A stretch of 64,000 nt of DNA from Labilibaculum sp. DW002 (GCF_029029525.1 NZ_JAKJSC010000007.1:1-64000), one strand, 5' to 3'; shown: positions 52,864 through 62,501, counted from the stretch's first letter. Notes: a model not told the origin generated them from the letters alone. Translations and numbers: made by a program.

Positions 52864-53502
52864 TTAGTGCTTTTGGATTTTCATCAATTCCATATTCAGA
52901 ACTACATGATTTAATAAAGTAGTTCCTCCAATAAAATTTAGATAACCATTCTTGCTTATGCTCGAAATTGATCTCAAATCAAATTGTGTATTAAAAATAA
53001 CCTGAGGTTTTGGAAATAGGTCTATAATGGTCATTAATCCTGGTTCGCTAGCATAGGAATATCCAAAGATTACCAATTGCTTTCCCGTCTTATTTTCAAT
53101 TAATAAGGCAATTTCAGATTTGTCTAAGTTTACTGATTTTATGGTTTCCGGTAGGTCGTAATTTCCAATACATTTCATCCAACCGTCAAGATTATTTAAT
53201 CTGAATGTCTCATTATTTTTAGAATCTACTATTTGTATATTTAAAAAGTCTCCCGGATCATTCCATCCTGTCATTGTATTAAAAATTATTTTACAAGAGT
53301 CTAAGTTTTCGCGAACATTAATTTCACCAATCTTTTTAACGCCGTTATTTACTAATAAACTATCAAGATATTTTACAGAATGAAATTCTTTAATCAAGTC
53401 AGGATTTAAAATTGGATCTACTGTTTTGTCGAATTTATTTTTTTCTGAATTGCACGACATGAATGCTGAGCTTAGTATAATAAAAGCGAAAAGTAATTTC
53501 AT
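52864..53502 (-). CDS. Putative lipoprotein, function unknown
   Basis: The 212-residue protein has a lipoprotein signal (MKLLFAFIILSSAFMSC, lipobox Cys17) and a beta-rich mature region with no recognised domain. It is 53 bases upstream of the M23 gene on the same strand, so co-expression is possible. Confidence 0.65.
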   Translation of the reverse strand: MKLLFAFIILSSAFMSCNSEKNKFDKTVDPILNPDLIKEFHSVKYLDSLLVNNGVKKIGEINVRENLDSCKIIFNTMTGWNDPGDFLNIQIVDSKNNETFRLNNLDGWMKCIGNYDLPETIKSVNLDKSEIALLIENKTGKQLVIFGYSYASEPGLMTIIDLFPKPQVIFNTQFDLRSISSISKNGYLNFIGGTTLLNHVVLNMELMKIQKH

Positions 53503-53642
53503 GGTTTATATATTTTGTATAATGATCTTCTTCATTTTTCTTTTAGAATTACACACTATAAGTCTTACCAAATATCTAGATTCATGATAACTATTAGGAG
53601 CTTTTTAACGACCATTAAAATTTGGGTGTTGTTAGCGTGTTT

Positions 53643-54155
53643 TTATAAAAAAAACAGGTTAAGACTATAAAAATAAACTATTGCGATAAGTATAATTCCA
53701 ATAAAATTCAGCTTCAACCTTGTAGATTTTATATCTTTAATAATTAATTTAAATTTTTGTTTTTCAGTCTGAATAACCATGGTATTTGCAAAGAAATCTC
53801 CTATTCTTCTTTGTGGGCTAAATAAACTAATTATTACTTCTAAAGGCCAAGCGATACAAATAGTCAGGTTCCGAACAAAGCATTGAAACTCATTTGCGGA
53901 AACACATCTTTTTCGGTCAACTATTTGATATCCTAGTATTCTTTTTGCTATGCTCTTTCCTTGGAAAAAATCCTTATTTAGATAAATAAAGATGAATGAA
54001 AAGAATATATACTCCCCATATGGACTTACTAAACTTTCTGTCTTGCCTTCTCCAATTATTGCAATTGTTATCAATGGAGGTACAATTATCATGCACATTA
54101 TAAAATGATCTAATAGCATACTAATAATTCTACGGATTCTTAAATTTTCAATCAC
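53643..54155 (-). CDS. RDD family membrane protein (copy 2)
   Basis: The 170-residue protein is a paralogue of the RDD protein at 38471-39007. It starts IENLRIRRIISMLLDHFIMC (R..S...D in the first helix) and shares IAKRILGYQIVD, FVRNLTI, WPLEVIISLFSPQRRIGDFFANT. Three or four helices are predicted. Function is unknown. Confidence 0.78.
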   Translation of the reverse strand: MIENLRIRRIISMLLDHFIMCMIIVPPLITIAIIGEGKTESLVSPYGEYIFFSFIFIYLNKDFFQGKSIAKRILGYQIVDRKRCVSANEFQCFVRNLTICIAWPLEVIISLFSPQRRIGDFFANTMVIQTEKQKFKLIIKDIKSTRLKLNFIGIILIAIVYFYSLNLFFL

Positions 54156-54190
54156 TTGTCTTGATATTTAGTATTTATCAATTTGATATG

Positions 54191-54272
54191 TTTGCTAACT
54201 TATAAATACAATGGCGTTTATAATTAATAATAAAGAGTATTTATCACCCCATACCGGGCAGTAATCAACACC
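54191..54272. repeat. Intergenic repeat, copy A (TTGCTAACTTATAAATA...GGGCAGT)
   Basis: TTTGCTAACTTATAAATAC begins a ~80-base sequence with TTTAT, ATTAATAATAAA and CCCCATACCGGGCAGT. A related copy starts at 59723. Both are followed by a hairpin terminator read on the minus strand. The remaining bases of this 320-base gap contain only that terminator. Confidence 0.65.
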
Positions 54273-54384
54273 TATTATATTTCGTTCCTGAATCTACGAA
54301 ACAATAATTTATTAACAAAAGATTAAATACTGAAAGCAATTGCTAAAACGCTTACAGGTCTTCGACTCTGTCAGGATTTAGTAG

Positions 54385-54412
54385 AAAAAAGCCCAAGTTG
54401 GAGGCTTGGGCT
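54385..54412 (-). terminator. Intrinsic terminator of the BASS transporter gene
   Basis: On the minus strand AGCCCAAG, a short loop and CTTGGGCT are followed by TTTTTT. It lies 64 bases beyond the stop. The GGGTTTTAA flank is shared with the terminators at 56007 and 59854. Confidence 0.9.
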
Positions 54413-54475
54413 GTTGGGTTTTAAAGAGTTTATATGTGTCAAGTTGCGCAATGGAAACCGCAACTTAGTTGTTTT

Positions 54476-55615
54476 TTAATTCTCTTTGTTGGTAATCAAT
54501 AATTCTGAAGGCTTGCTCTTTTTGGTTTGAATGCTTTCTTCAGGTGTTTTTTTATGCCAATAAGAGGCTAAAATAGAACCGGTAATGTTCATAAGTGGCC
54601 CAAATACAGCAGGAGCTAAACCCATGGTGGCAATTTTACCAAGAGAATTGGCAATGCCAGAAGCTAAGCCGCCATTTTGCATGCCTACTTCAATCGCTAT
54701 GGTACGAGCATCTCTTTCACTTAATTTTAACAAGCGAGCATACCAGTAACCAAGCGTATAACCTGATAGATTATGAATAAAAACAAGCAGTAATAAAAAA
54801 CCGCCAATATCTAAAAGGTTATCTCTACCTTTCGAAACGATAATGGCTATTATTACCCCTATACCTACCATAGAAACAACAGGCATTACTTTATTTAATA
54901 ATTTCGTTTTACTGCCAAGTAACTGGTTGAAAAGTAAGCCAGCACCAATTGGTAAAATAATCATTTTAACAATGGTCCACATCATGCTTAATACATCAAT
55001 CTCAATAAATTCTCCGGCCAATAAATCCATTAGCAATGGTGTTACAAAAGGAGAAATTAAGGTTGCTATGGAGGTAATCGTTATGGATAAAGCTACGTTA
55101 GCTCTTGCTAAATAGGCTATTACATTTGAGGCAACTCCACTTGGCGAAGCACCTATTAATACGATTCCAGCAGCAATTTCTGGGGTAAAACCACTCGTTT
55201 TGGCCAGTAAAAAACCGATAATCGGCATAACGCCTAATTGGGCAGATACACCTACGAATACAGCTTTTGGAGATTTAATAACAGTGGCAAAATCTTTTAC
55301 ACTCATAGATATTCCCATTCCAAACATGATTATTTGAATGAGTGGTACAATAAGGTTTGTTAATTTATATCCCTTCACTTCTATAAAGTATTGTGGGTAA
55401 TAAAAAGCCAATACAATACCTGCAAACAGCAAAGCAGTAAATACATAACCATTTAAGCTTTCGTAACCTTTACAGCCTACAGCAAGAAAACAAAATAAGG
55501 CCAACATGGGCATTCCTGCATGTTCTATGTTTCCGATACTAATTAAAACGATGCTGATAATAAATAATAGCAATGCTATACTTAGAGATATGGAGTGAAT
55601 ATTAAATTTTTTCAT
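54476..55615 (-). CDS. Bile acid:sodium symporter family (BASS) transporter
   Basis: The 379-residue protein has about nine or ten transmembrane helices with the BASS features: MGISMSVKDFATVIKSPKAVFVG, the broken-helix motif LIGASPSGVASNVIAYLARANVALS with its conserved sodium-site residues, and EVGMQNGGLASGIANSLGKIA as the second crossover helix. Members carry bile acids, pantoate or 2-oxoacids with sodium; the substrate is unknown here. A polar C-terminal tail follows the last helix. Confidence 0.9.
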   Translation of the reverse strand: MKKFNIHSISLSIALLLFIISIVLISIGNIEHAGMPMLALFCFLAVGCKGYESLNGYVFTALLFAGIVLAFYYPQYFIEVKGYKLTNLIVPLIQIIMFGMGISMSVKDFATVIKSPKAVFVGVSAQLGVMPIIGFLLAKTSGFTPEIAAGIVLIGASPSGVASNVIAYLARANVALSITITSIATLISPFVTPLLMDLLAGEFIEIDVLSMMWTIVKMIILPIGAGLLFNQLLGSKTKLLNKVMPVVSMVGIGVIIAIIVSKGRDNLLDIGGFLLLLVFIHNLSGYTLGYWYARLLKLSERDARTIAIEVGMQNGGLASGIANSLGKIATMGLAPAVFGPLMNITGSILASYWHKKTPEESIQTKKSKPSELLITNKEN

Positions 55616-56006
55616 GACGAACGATCTATTAATTGAAATGGGAAAATGTCAGGTTGTATTACTGCCTGTTTTTTTCATTTATCACCAAATATAATAATTT
55701 TTCACCATCATAATATGTTAAGATGTTTGGTTTAAAAACAACCAATTTTCTATGTAAAATACTGACTTGGTTTTTTTTATTTAAAAAGGGAGTTGCCGCT
55801 CTATGTATCGCTGTAATAGGTGTTTATTGTAAATCAAGATTTGTAATAAGCTATGCGCAAATTAATCAACAAAGAAGCAAATCAGCAATAAAAAAAGATG
55901 TTGTTAGCTGATGTAATACTTGCGTAGCGAATCAACTTGAAAATATCAATGGAAGAAGTCTGCTAGTGTAAGCAAAGTCGGATTTCGGTATTTAATGAGT
56001 ATGATG
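55616..56006. other. Intergenic region without a supported gene
   Basis: The gap between the BASS gene and the CPBP protease terminator is AT-rich. A 62-codon frame at 55723-55911 has a hydrophobic start but no coding support. No tRNA, repeat or promoter is recognised apart from the terminator at 56007. Confidence 0.4.
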
Positions 56007-56034
56007 AAAATAGGCCAAGCGAGGAGCTTGGCCT
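56007..56034 (-). terminator. Intrinsic terminator of the CPBP gene
   Basis: On the minus strand AGGCCAAGC-tcctc-GCTTGGCCT forms a perfect 9-bp stem followed by ATTTTC. The same stem with one change ends the acyltransferase gene at 59983. Confidence 0.85.
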
Positions 56035-56082
56035 GTGGGTTTTTAAATGAGCCAACATCTTTTTATAGAAATCAAGATCTAA

Positions 56083-56763
56083 TTAAAACAATTGCTGTAC
56101 CCATTCAGAAATTCCAAAATCGGTGTCTAAAAATATCAGCGTTATTCCTATTGAATCATACAACCCATGAATCAAAACTAATAGCAGTAAATTATTTCTG
56201 TTTTTATTAAAGAGTAAGGAAATAGTGAAAGACCATAAAAACACTGACACTACTCCTGAAAGTCCCTGATAGATGTGAGATATCCCAAAGTAGAGTGACG
56301 TAATAATTGCAGAGAGCAACCAAGCCTTATTGTTATTTCCTAATAACTCCGCTAATGCTTTCATATAATAGCCACGAAATAAGAATTCTTCTCCAAATGC
56401 TGCAAATACCCACATAATGACCATTAAAATAATATATCCCACTAAATTCCCTTTGATATCTTCCACAGATGATAAATCATAGTCACCGAGCCAGTTTTGA
56501 AGAAAAGGATCTATAAGAGTCATAAATACAAGAAAAAGGGGCAGTGTTATTAGTAAACTCTTTAATACAGTTTTCCCAGTAAGTTTTTGCCCTATTCCGA
56601 ACCTTGCCCAATCAAATTTGCTTTCTTTTAAAATTAGGAAGGTAACTCCAAGACCAAAGAAAAAGACAAAGTTTCGATCAATAAACCCAAATATTGGAGC
56701 AATGAGCATTACTAAAACCACTGCATAGGGTTTGTTTAAATAATTGTATAATTTAGTTTTCAT
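56083..56763 (-). CDS. CPBP family intramembrane glutamic endopeptidase
   Basis: The 226-residue membrane protein carries the CPBP/Abi motifs: EEFLFRG (EExxxR), then FGISHIYQG (FxxxH) and a final HGLYDSIG. About six or seven helices are predicted. The family includes prenyl-protein proteases and intramembrane regulators. The start at 56763 (MKTKLYNYL) is preferred; an ATG at 56808, directly after the stop of the upstream gene, is possible. It is likely co-transcribed with the metallophosphoesterase gene upstream. Confidence 0.85.
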   Translation of the reverse strand: MKTKLYNYLNKPYAVVLVMLIAPIFGFIDRNFVFFFGLGVTFLILKESKFDWARFGIGQKLTGKTVLKSLLITLPLFLVFMTLIDPFLQNWLGDYDLSSVEDIKGNLVGYIILMVIMWVFAAFGEEFLFRGYYMKALAELLGNNNKAWLLSAIITSLYFGISHIYQGLSGVVSVFLWSFTISLLFNKNRNNLLLLVLIHGLYDSIGITLIFLDTDFGISEWVQQLF

Positions 56764-56810
56764 TTCTGTTGATTTTATTAATGATTTAAGAAATAGTACC
56801 GAACTCATTT

Positions 56811-57983
56811 TTAGATTTCTTGTTTATCTCCATCTGCAAACACACGATAATATTTATCGTTTTTAATGAGTAAACCTTCAGATTTTCCTTTTGGCCAATA
56901 TTTTTGGTAGTCTTTTGGGTGCTTAACATCTATACCAATTACTTTTCCATTGTATTGTCTGTTCACTTTTGATTGTAAGGTATGTCCTACTACAATTGAC
57001 TTTGCATTAAATTTATTAAGTCCAGCATCTACTTGTTTTTGTGTTAAATCATCTTTAAAATAACCACGATACCAACAAATTCCTTTTTTATTTGAAATCA
57101 ATAATTCTGCCATCGTTTTTTTCACTTTTGGATAATACGCTCTATAATAATTACTTCTTACCAATTGATTTATTTCATCTAAACTAACATTGGAATTAGC
57201 TACATCTGGATGGATCCCTCCATGTGCAAAAAGGTTCCCGTTTATCTTTTCTATTGAGTTTTTACTTGATAACCATTTTCCGATAAATGACTTTTTATCA
57301 TACAATTCAGATTGGGTTTTCTCTAAAATTCTTGATACAGCTAAGTATTTATCAGCAGCTGAATCAAAATTCCCTTGCATGTTTTTCAATTCGTGATTTC
57401 CTATAATAAAATGGACAATGCCGCCATGTTTTTCTGCATCTTGTTCCAGTTTATAAATAAACCAAAGTACTTGTGTTACAGACCAACCACGATCTACAAA
57501 GTCGCCAACCAATACCAAATGTCCTTTTTCAAAGATCCAATTGAGCTTGTTATCAATGACTTGATTTTGAATTAGAAAATCTCTAAAAGTTTTATAGCCA
57601 CCTTCAATATCTGAAATTGCAAGTATGGGATTTCCGTCATTATAGCTTGCTTTTGGAACCTTGATATCTGAGTTAATTTTGAAATTGAAACTTGAAGAAT
57701 CAATTTGGAAATAACTAGTGCTTGTAATATTAGATGCAATAGAATACTCTTTTGAATTCACATAAAAACCTTCCGTTTTAGTTCCTTTTATATAATTAAC
57801 ATTGATAACGCTGTCATTTTTATAGAAAACGTAAGGGCCATCATTATCGATGTTATATAGTAAAGGATGATCTGAATAATGTAAACTTGCTCCGTGATAT
57901 AATCCAAAAGGAACAAGTACTGCTCCTAAGACGAATAGGCTTACAAACTGATGTTTTAGATATCTAAATATTCTTTTCTTCAT
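56811..57983 (-). CDS. Calcineurin-like metallophosphoesterase, membrane-anchored (copy 2)
   Basis: The 390-residue protein has one N-terminal transmembrane helix (FVSLFVLGAVLVPFGLYHG) and the same layout as the copy at 36763-37935. Metal motifs are SDIEGGY, VGDFVDRG, IGNHELKN, FAHGGIHP and VGHTLQ. The two share KASYNDGNP/QSTYSKPDK-type linkers, WLIYKLEQ/WFIYKLEQ and VHFIxGNHE, so they are paralogues. The catalytic domain probably faces the periplasm. The CPBP gene follows directly. Confidence 0.85.
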   Translation of the reverse strand: MKKRIFRYLKHQFVSLFVLGAVLVPFGLYHGASLHYSDHPLLYNIDNDGPYVFYKNDSVINVNYIKGTKTEGFYVNSKEYSIASNITSTSYFQIDSSSFNFKINSDIKVPKASYNDGNPILAISDIEGGYKTFRDFLIQNQVIDNKLNWIFEKGHLVLVGDFVDRGWSVTQVLWFIYKLEQDAEKHGGIVHFIIGNHELKNMQGNFDSAADKYLAVSRILEKTQSELYDKKSFIGKWLSSKNSIEKINGNLFAHGGIHPDVANSNVSLDEINQLVRSNYYRAYYPKVKKTMAELLISNKKGICWYRGYFKDDLTQKQVDAGLNKFNAKSIVVGHTLQSKVNRQYNGKVIGIDVKHPKDYQKYWPKGKSEGLLIKNDKYYRVFADGDKQEI

Positions 57984-58194
57984 TTTAATTTGAGTTTAAA
58001 ATTTGTTTTGAGTAAATCTAATTTCAAACTTTTGGCAATTAAAATAATTGGGATAAACAGATACAGACGTGGGACACAAAAAATGTTTCTGTGTTTAAAG
58101 TGATTTTGTTCCACTTTTAACTAATTTGAACACTCTTAGTCGGTTGTTTGTCAACTTTTTTTGATGTGAAGTTTTATCAACTTATTTTCACTAA

Positions 58195-59010
58195 ATGATA
58201 TACAATTTAAATAGAAAAAAATGGATTCCGATTGTTGCAATTGCTATTGTAACGGCACTCATTCCAATACTAATAACTGCTTTTGAATTAATCACCACAG
58301 AAAAAGAATCAGTTGTATTTTTAGAAGGGTTTCCAACTTCAATTGTTGTACTTGTTCTATTGTACTATTTATTTTTAATGATCCTCGGAGCTTCTTGGTT
58401 TACAAAACAAATCATTTCATTAGTGAGAGTTAAAAATGAAAGGACAAAATCAGAATTGCTGCATTTAAAAAGTCAAGTGAACCCACATTTCTTTTTTAAT
58501 ACCTTAAACAACTTATATGGTTTGGTTGGAACTGATCCCCAAAAAGCACAAAAACTGATATTAAAGCTCTCAGACATGATGCGTTACAGTATTTACGAAG
58601 GAGAACGAGATTTAGTAAGCCTAAATGAAGAGGTTGATTATATAAAGAATTATATTGAACTACATAAAATGCGTTATCACAAAGAAATTGATGTGCAGTT
58701 GGAGGTTCAAATGGAAGGAGAATACAAAGTAATGCCATTGCTTTTTATTATTCTTTTAGAAAATGCATTTAAACACGGAATAGAGAATTTACATGAAGGT
58801 GCTTATGTTCATCTTAGCATGAAGGCAAATAACAATGAGGTGGTTTTTGAAATAGAAAATAATTTCGATGTTTTACAAACAAAAGGAGAACATGGAATTG
58901 GCTTGGAAAATTTAAAAAGGAGATTGGAATTGGTGTATCCTAAAAAACATATCTTAAGTCTTACAAAAAGAGGAAACGTATACAAAGCACAACTAATATT
59001 GCAGTTATGA
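58195..59010 (+). CDS. LytS/YehU-type sensor histidine kinase
   Basis: The 271-residue protein has two transmembrane helices (about 12-30 and 48-70), then a His_kinase domain with the phospho-acceptor histidine in QVNPHFFFNTLNNL. The ATPase part contains LENAFKHGIEN (N box) and GIGLENLKRRL (G box). There is no extracellular domain, so it senses within the membrane. Its stop overlaps the response regulator start by four bases (ATGA). The 211-base gap to the divergent metallophosphoesterase gene holds both promoters. Confidence 0.9.
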   Translation: MIYNLNRKKWIPIVAIAIVTALIPILITAFELITTEKESVVFLEGFPTSIVVLVLLYYLFLMILGASWFTKQIISLVRVKNERTKSELLHLKSQVNPHFFFNTLNNLYGLVGTDPQKAQKLILKLSDMMRYSIYEGERDLVSLNEEVDYIKNYIELHKMRYHKEIDVQLEVQMEGEYKVMPLLFIILLENAFKHGIENLHEGAYVHLSMKANNNEVVFEIENNFDVLQTKGEHGIGLENLKRRLELVYPKKHILSLTKRGNVYKAQLILQL

Positions 59011-59705
59011 TTAAATATTTGATTATTGATGACGAATATATAGCCCATGAGATTGTAAAAGGCTATTGTGATTTATTGCCAAATATGCAGTTAATGAAGA
59101 ATTGCTATAATGCCTTAGAAGCTATCGAATATTTGAATGAAAATACCGTTGATTTAATTTTTTTGGATTTAAATATGCCCAAACTAAAAGGCTTTGAATT
59201 TTTAAAAACATTAGCTTTAACTCCAAAAGTAATCGTAACAACTGCGTATAAAGAATATGCGGTTGAAGGTTATGAGCTTAATATTTCTGATTATTTATTA
59301 AAACCATTTTCTTTTGAACGTTTTTTAAAAGCGATTAATAAAACCGTGAGTTCTACTAGTAACTCAACACATACCACTTTAGAAAAAAAAGAGTCAGTTT
59401 CTGATAGTATTTTTCTTAGAAGTAGTAAAAAGTATGTTCAAGTAACTATTGACAATATTCAATATATTGAAGCTGCAGGAAATTACACAAAAGTGACTAC
59501 CATTGATGAAGTGATCACTATTAGAGAAAAATTTTCAGATGCATTTGAATTATTTAACGATTTAGATTTTTTTCAAGTCCACAAATCGTTTGCAGTTTCA
59601 AAAAAACACATCAATAGTATTGAAGGGAATCAAATTTTTATTTCTGAACATATTATACCTATTGGGAAAACTTACAAAGCAAATATTATTCAATTATTGA
59701 GATAG
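59007..59705 (+). CDS. LytTR family response regulator
   Basis: The 232-residue protein has an N-terminal receiver domain (LIIDDE, phospho-Asp in FLDLNMP near residue 54, Lys in LLKPF near 104) and a C-terminal LytTR DNA-binding domain (about 135-232; FLRSSKKYVQVTIDNIQYIEAAGNYTKV...FFQVHKSFAVSKKHI). It is translationally coupled to the kinase gene. Targets are unknown; the divergent metallophosphoesterase-CPBP operon is a natural candidate. Confidence 0.93.
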   Translation: MIKYLIIDDEYIAHEIVKGYCDLLPNMQLMKNCYNALEAIEYLNENTVDLIFLDLNMPKLKGFEFLKTLALTPKVIVTTAYKEYAVEGYELNISDYLLKPFSFERFLKAINKTVSSTSNSTHTTLEKKESVSDSIFLRSSKKYVQVTIDNIQYIEAAGNYTKVTTIDEVITIREKFSDAFELFNDLDFFQVHKSFAVSKKHINSIEGNQIFISEHIIPIGKTYKANIIQLLR

Positions 59706-59722
59706 TTTGTTTAACTCTAATA

Positions 59723-59809
59723 GTTGCTAACTTATAAATAAACGATCTGATGTTTATTTCGTTTATCATTATTAAAAAGTATATTTTTCGCCCAATAAAG
59801 GGCAGTCAG
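59723..59809. repeat. Intergenic repeat, copy B (TTGCTAACTTATAAATA...GGGCAGT)
   Basis: GTTGCTAACTTATAAATAA starts a sequence that follows copy A at 54191 with small gaps through ATTATTAAAAAGTAT and CCCAATAAAGGGCAGT. A hairpin terminator lies ~45 bases further on, as at copy A. Confidence 0.65.
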
Positions 59810-59853
59810 AAATTGCTTGCAAAATCGTTTTATGGTGTGTAATAGAGAAGATG

Positions 59854-59881
59854 AAAATAGACCAAGCAGAGAGCTTGGCCT
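59854..59881 (-). terminator. Intrinsic terminator of the acyltransferase gene
   Basis: On the minus strand AGGCCAAGC-tctct-GCTTGGTCT is followed by ATTTTC. The stem and the flanking GATGAAAATAG and GGGTTTT match the terminator at 56007 nearly base for base. Confidence 0.85.
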
Positions 59882-59982
59882 ATGGGTTTTAATAGTGAGT
59901 ATTTGAATCCTATTGATTTTTGAAAGCCTTACAGATCATTTGTTATTCCTGAATTTTATGAAGCAGTATTGCAGGATGTATG

Positions 59983-61215
59983 CTATTTAGTCTGTTTTAT
60001 TTGATTTTGTACAATAGCTGGTACTAGTTTTTCACTGGCTCTTTGCTTTTTTACTTTGGCTTTTGGTTTTAGTCCAAACAGAAATCGAGTAAAGTTATTT
60101 GTCTTTATTAGTTGATACAAAATTACCGAAGCAGGAATGGCAGTCAAAGCGATCATTAAAAACTTAGTGTACGGACTTATTTCCAATCCTACGATGTAAT
60201 ATCCAAATACGATAATTAGTGTTTGGTGAAGAACATAGATAGGCAGAATGCTAATGTTAGCAGGAATTAGTACCGAGTGATTGAAATTCATTTTTCTTGC
60301 AAACAGAGCTAGGAAAAACATTATCCAACTGATCGCAATGATCATCGCATTTATGCTAGTTGTAACATGAAGCCATGAATAGCTAGGGTTTAAGTAGGCC
60401 TGAACAAATTGTTCGCCAGTTGAACCAAGATAAATAAACAGAGCCGAGCTAAGAATACCAACATTAAGGAAGAGTACCATTTTGCTTTTAATGATATCAA
60501 GAAATTCTTTGTCTGCCATAAAAATGAATCCATAAATAAATGGCCATATGTAGACAAAAAAGTCTGCCCAGTCGGTATATTCTTGAAATACTGGTTTTAG
60601 AATAAGTCTGCAAACAATCATGGGAAGCACAAGTATAAATACACCAAAATTGTTCGACATGATTTTCTTGAGACCTGTAAAGTTAATCTGTCCTTTTTGA
60701 ATCTTCTTGAAAATGGGAAGCGAGATTAGTGTCATTACAAACAGAAAAGGTAAATACCACAAGTGTGTGCCTAAATGCCCGAACCAAAGAAGTACACTTG
60801 CACCCATATTACTACCAAGCTGTTGGGCAGGGTAGAGCAATAAGAAATCGAAATAGGCTCCTTGAAAATCTCGAAACATGATCCATTCGTAGAATCGTTG
60901 AGGGGGAATAATAAGTAAGATTCCAAAAAGAAAAGGTACGATCAATCGCTTAATTCGATCAATAACAAATTTTCCTTTACGAGATCTCATTGCAAGCCAT
61001 GTGCCAGCTCCCGAAACAAGGAATATTAGAAACATTCGCCATCCGTGGGTAAACATGGTGAGCATATCAAAGAAGGCAATTTGTTCTTCGTTTTTAATGT
61101 GCCAAGGGAAATGATCAAAGGGTCTCCAAGAGTGAAATAGAAATAACAATCCGAATGCAAATACTCTTAGCCAGTCTAAATAATATAGTCGTTTGTTGCT
61201 GTGCATAACTGCCAA
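59983..61215 (-). CDS. Membrane acyltransferase (acyltransferase 3 / OpgC-like)
   Basis: The 410-residue protein has about ten transmembrane helices. It begins RLYYLDWLRVFAFGLLFLFHSWRPF, with the catalytic-type histidine and Arg of the acyltransferase-3 family, and has a conserved RSRKGKFVIDRIKRLIVPFLFG loop. It would move acyl groups onto a surface glycan or other envelope acceptor. The tail is basic (KPKAKVKKQRASEKL). No glycan cluster surrounds it, so the acceptor is unknown. Confidence 0.86.
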   Translation of the reverse strand: MAVMHSNKRLYYLDWLRVFAFGLLFLFHSWRPFDHFPWHIKNEEQIAFFDMLTMFTHGWRMFLIFLVSGAGTWLAMRSRKGKFVIDRIKRLIVPFLFGILLIIPPQRFYEWIMFRDFQGAYFDFLLLYPAQQLGSNMGASVLLWFGHLGTHLWYLPFLFVMTLISLPIFKKIQKGQINFTGLKKIMSNNFGVFILVLPMIVCRLILKPVFQEYTDWADFFVYIWPFIYGFIFMADKEFLDIIKSKMVLFLNVGILSSALFIYLGSTGEQFVQAYLNPSYSWLHVTTSINAMIIAISWIMFFLALFARKMNFNHSVLIPANISILPIYVLHQTLIIVFGYYIVGLEISPYTKFLMIALTAIPASVILYQLIKTNNFTRFLFGLKPKAKVKKQRASEKLVPAIVQNQIKQTK

Positions 61216-61346
61216 TTTTTAGTTTGTAATAATTTATAGTACAAACCTATCGGATAATTATTTCTTACGCGACCTTCCCTATAAATGTGAACTCATCCGT
61301 AGGATATTGGACCTGTCCCTATGAATCTGCACTTCGGTGTTTTAAG

Positions 61347-62501
61347 CTAGGAGGATTGATTTTTAAGGTATTGTGATGGGGTAAGCCCAGTTGCTTTTTT
61401 AAAGCTACTGTTGAAGCTACTTTTTGAATTAAAACCGCTATCATAAGCGATACCCAACAAAGTCATGTTCTTATTGGAAGCATCCAGCATTTTTTCTTTG
61501 ACCAATTCGATACGATAAGCATTTACAAAATCGAAGAAGTTTTTGTTGAGGTTTTCATTGATCACCTGAGACAAGTGATTGGGAGAAATATCCAGGTAAT
61601 CGGCGACCTCTTTTAGCGATAACTTTCCATTGGAATAAGGTTGTTCTGTCTTCATGTAATTCTGTAATCGATGCAAGTGACTTAGCGAATCTTCTTTCGA
61701 TAAGCCTGATTTTAGGTATTGTTTTTTTTCCTCCTTCGACTCTGTGCTGTTTTTGAATTGGTCTGGGGCTTGCCTACTTACAGTAGCTGGCGAAAAAATA
61801 ATTTGTTGTTTGATGCCATAATAGCCATGCAGAAAAACAGTAATTGTAACTACAAGATGAATAATGTTGTCGCCTAAGCGGAAGTCAATAAACTGATTAA
61901 AATTTGACAGGATATTAATGATAATAACTGTGCTCCAAATCACAGTCATCATTATCACAATATATTTCAACCATTTTAGGTCAATGTTTTCAGTATACGA
62001 GAAATACTTGCCGATTTGTAAGGAATGTTTTTTCAGAACAAAAAGGCCTGCAATCATATAAATCATTCCCCAAAAAACTCTAAACAAACCCATGATAAAG
62101 AATATTGGCTTTTGAGAATCTTCAATGATATTCTTGTCTTCAATAATGGAACCTTCGCTGTTTACAGTAAATTGCAGAAAAACTGCAGCCGTAAAAAAGA
62201 GATAGGGAAGGGCATGAAGAAGATGAAGTGGATTAAATTTTTGTGAGCTATTGGTGTAGCTCAGTATGTATAAATAAACCAGAGGGCCGATGAGTATGCC
62301 AATGGCAGTGTATAAGCCAAGGAAAAAAGGATAATCAGTATCGATGCCCATAACCTCTAGGGAGTATCCAAGAAGAATAAACCCCATCAAGATCATCAAC
62401 ATCATTAGGACATAATCACCCCTTGATTTATTCTTTTTGTTGATGACCAAAAATGTTAAAAAGAAGGCTTGTACAGCTCCTACAATAAATACGAATTCCA
62501 T
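61347..62501 (-). CDS. Membrane-anchored AraC family transcriptional regulator
   Basis: The 384-residue protein has about seven N-terminal transmembrane helices (residues 1-235), a linker, and a C-terminal AraC-type double helix-turn-helix domain (about 285-384; SLKEVADYLDISPNHLSQVINEN, LLGIAYDSGFNSKSSFNSSFKKATGLTPSQYL). Such proteins read membrane signals and bind DNA while anchored. The ATG at 62501 (MEFVFIVGAVQAFF) is preferred because the family starts at a helix; 19 codons of open frame precede it. It may control the neighbouring acyltransferase gene. Confidence 0.85.
   Translation of the reverse strand: MEFVFIVGAVQAFFLTFLVINKKNKSRGDYVLMMLMILMGFILLGYSLEVMGIDTDYPFFLGLYTAIGILIGPLVYLYILSYTNSSQKFNPLHLLHALPYLFFTAAVFLQFTVNSEGSIIEDKNIIEDSQKPIFFIMGLFRVFWGMIYMIAGLFVLKKHSLQIGKYFSYTENIDLKWLKYIVIMMTVIWSTVIIINILSNFNQFIDFRLGDNIIHLVVTITVFLHGYYGIKQQIIFSPATVSRQAPDQFKNSTESKEEKKQYLKSGLSKEDSLSHLHRLQNYMKTEQPYSNGKLSLKEVADYLDISPNHLSQVINENLNKNFFDFVNAYRIELVKEKMLDASNKNMTLLGIAYDSGFNSKSSFNSSFKKATGLTPSQYLKNQSS

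Noticed and set aside
55723-55911. 62-codon plus-strand frame between BASS and CPBP genes
   Set aside because: It has a hydrophobic start but no coding support and crosses an AT-rich gap; likely chance.
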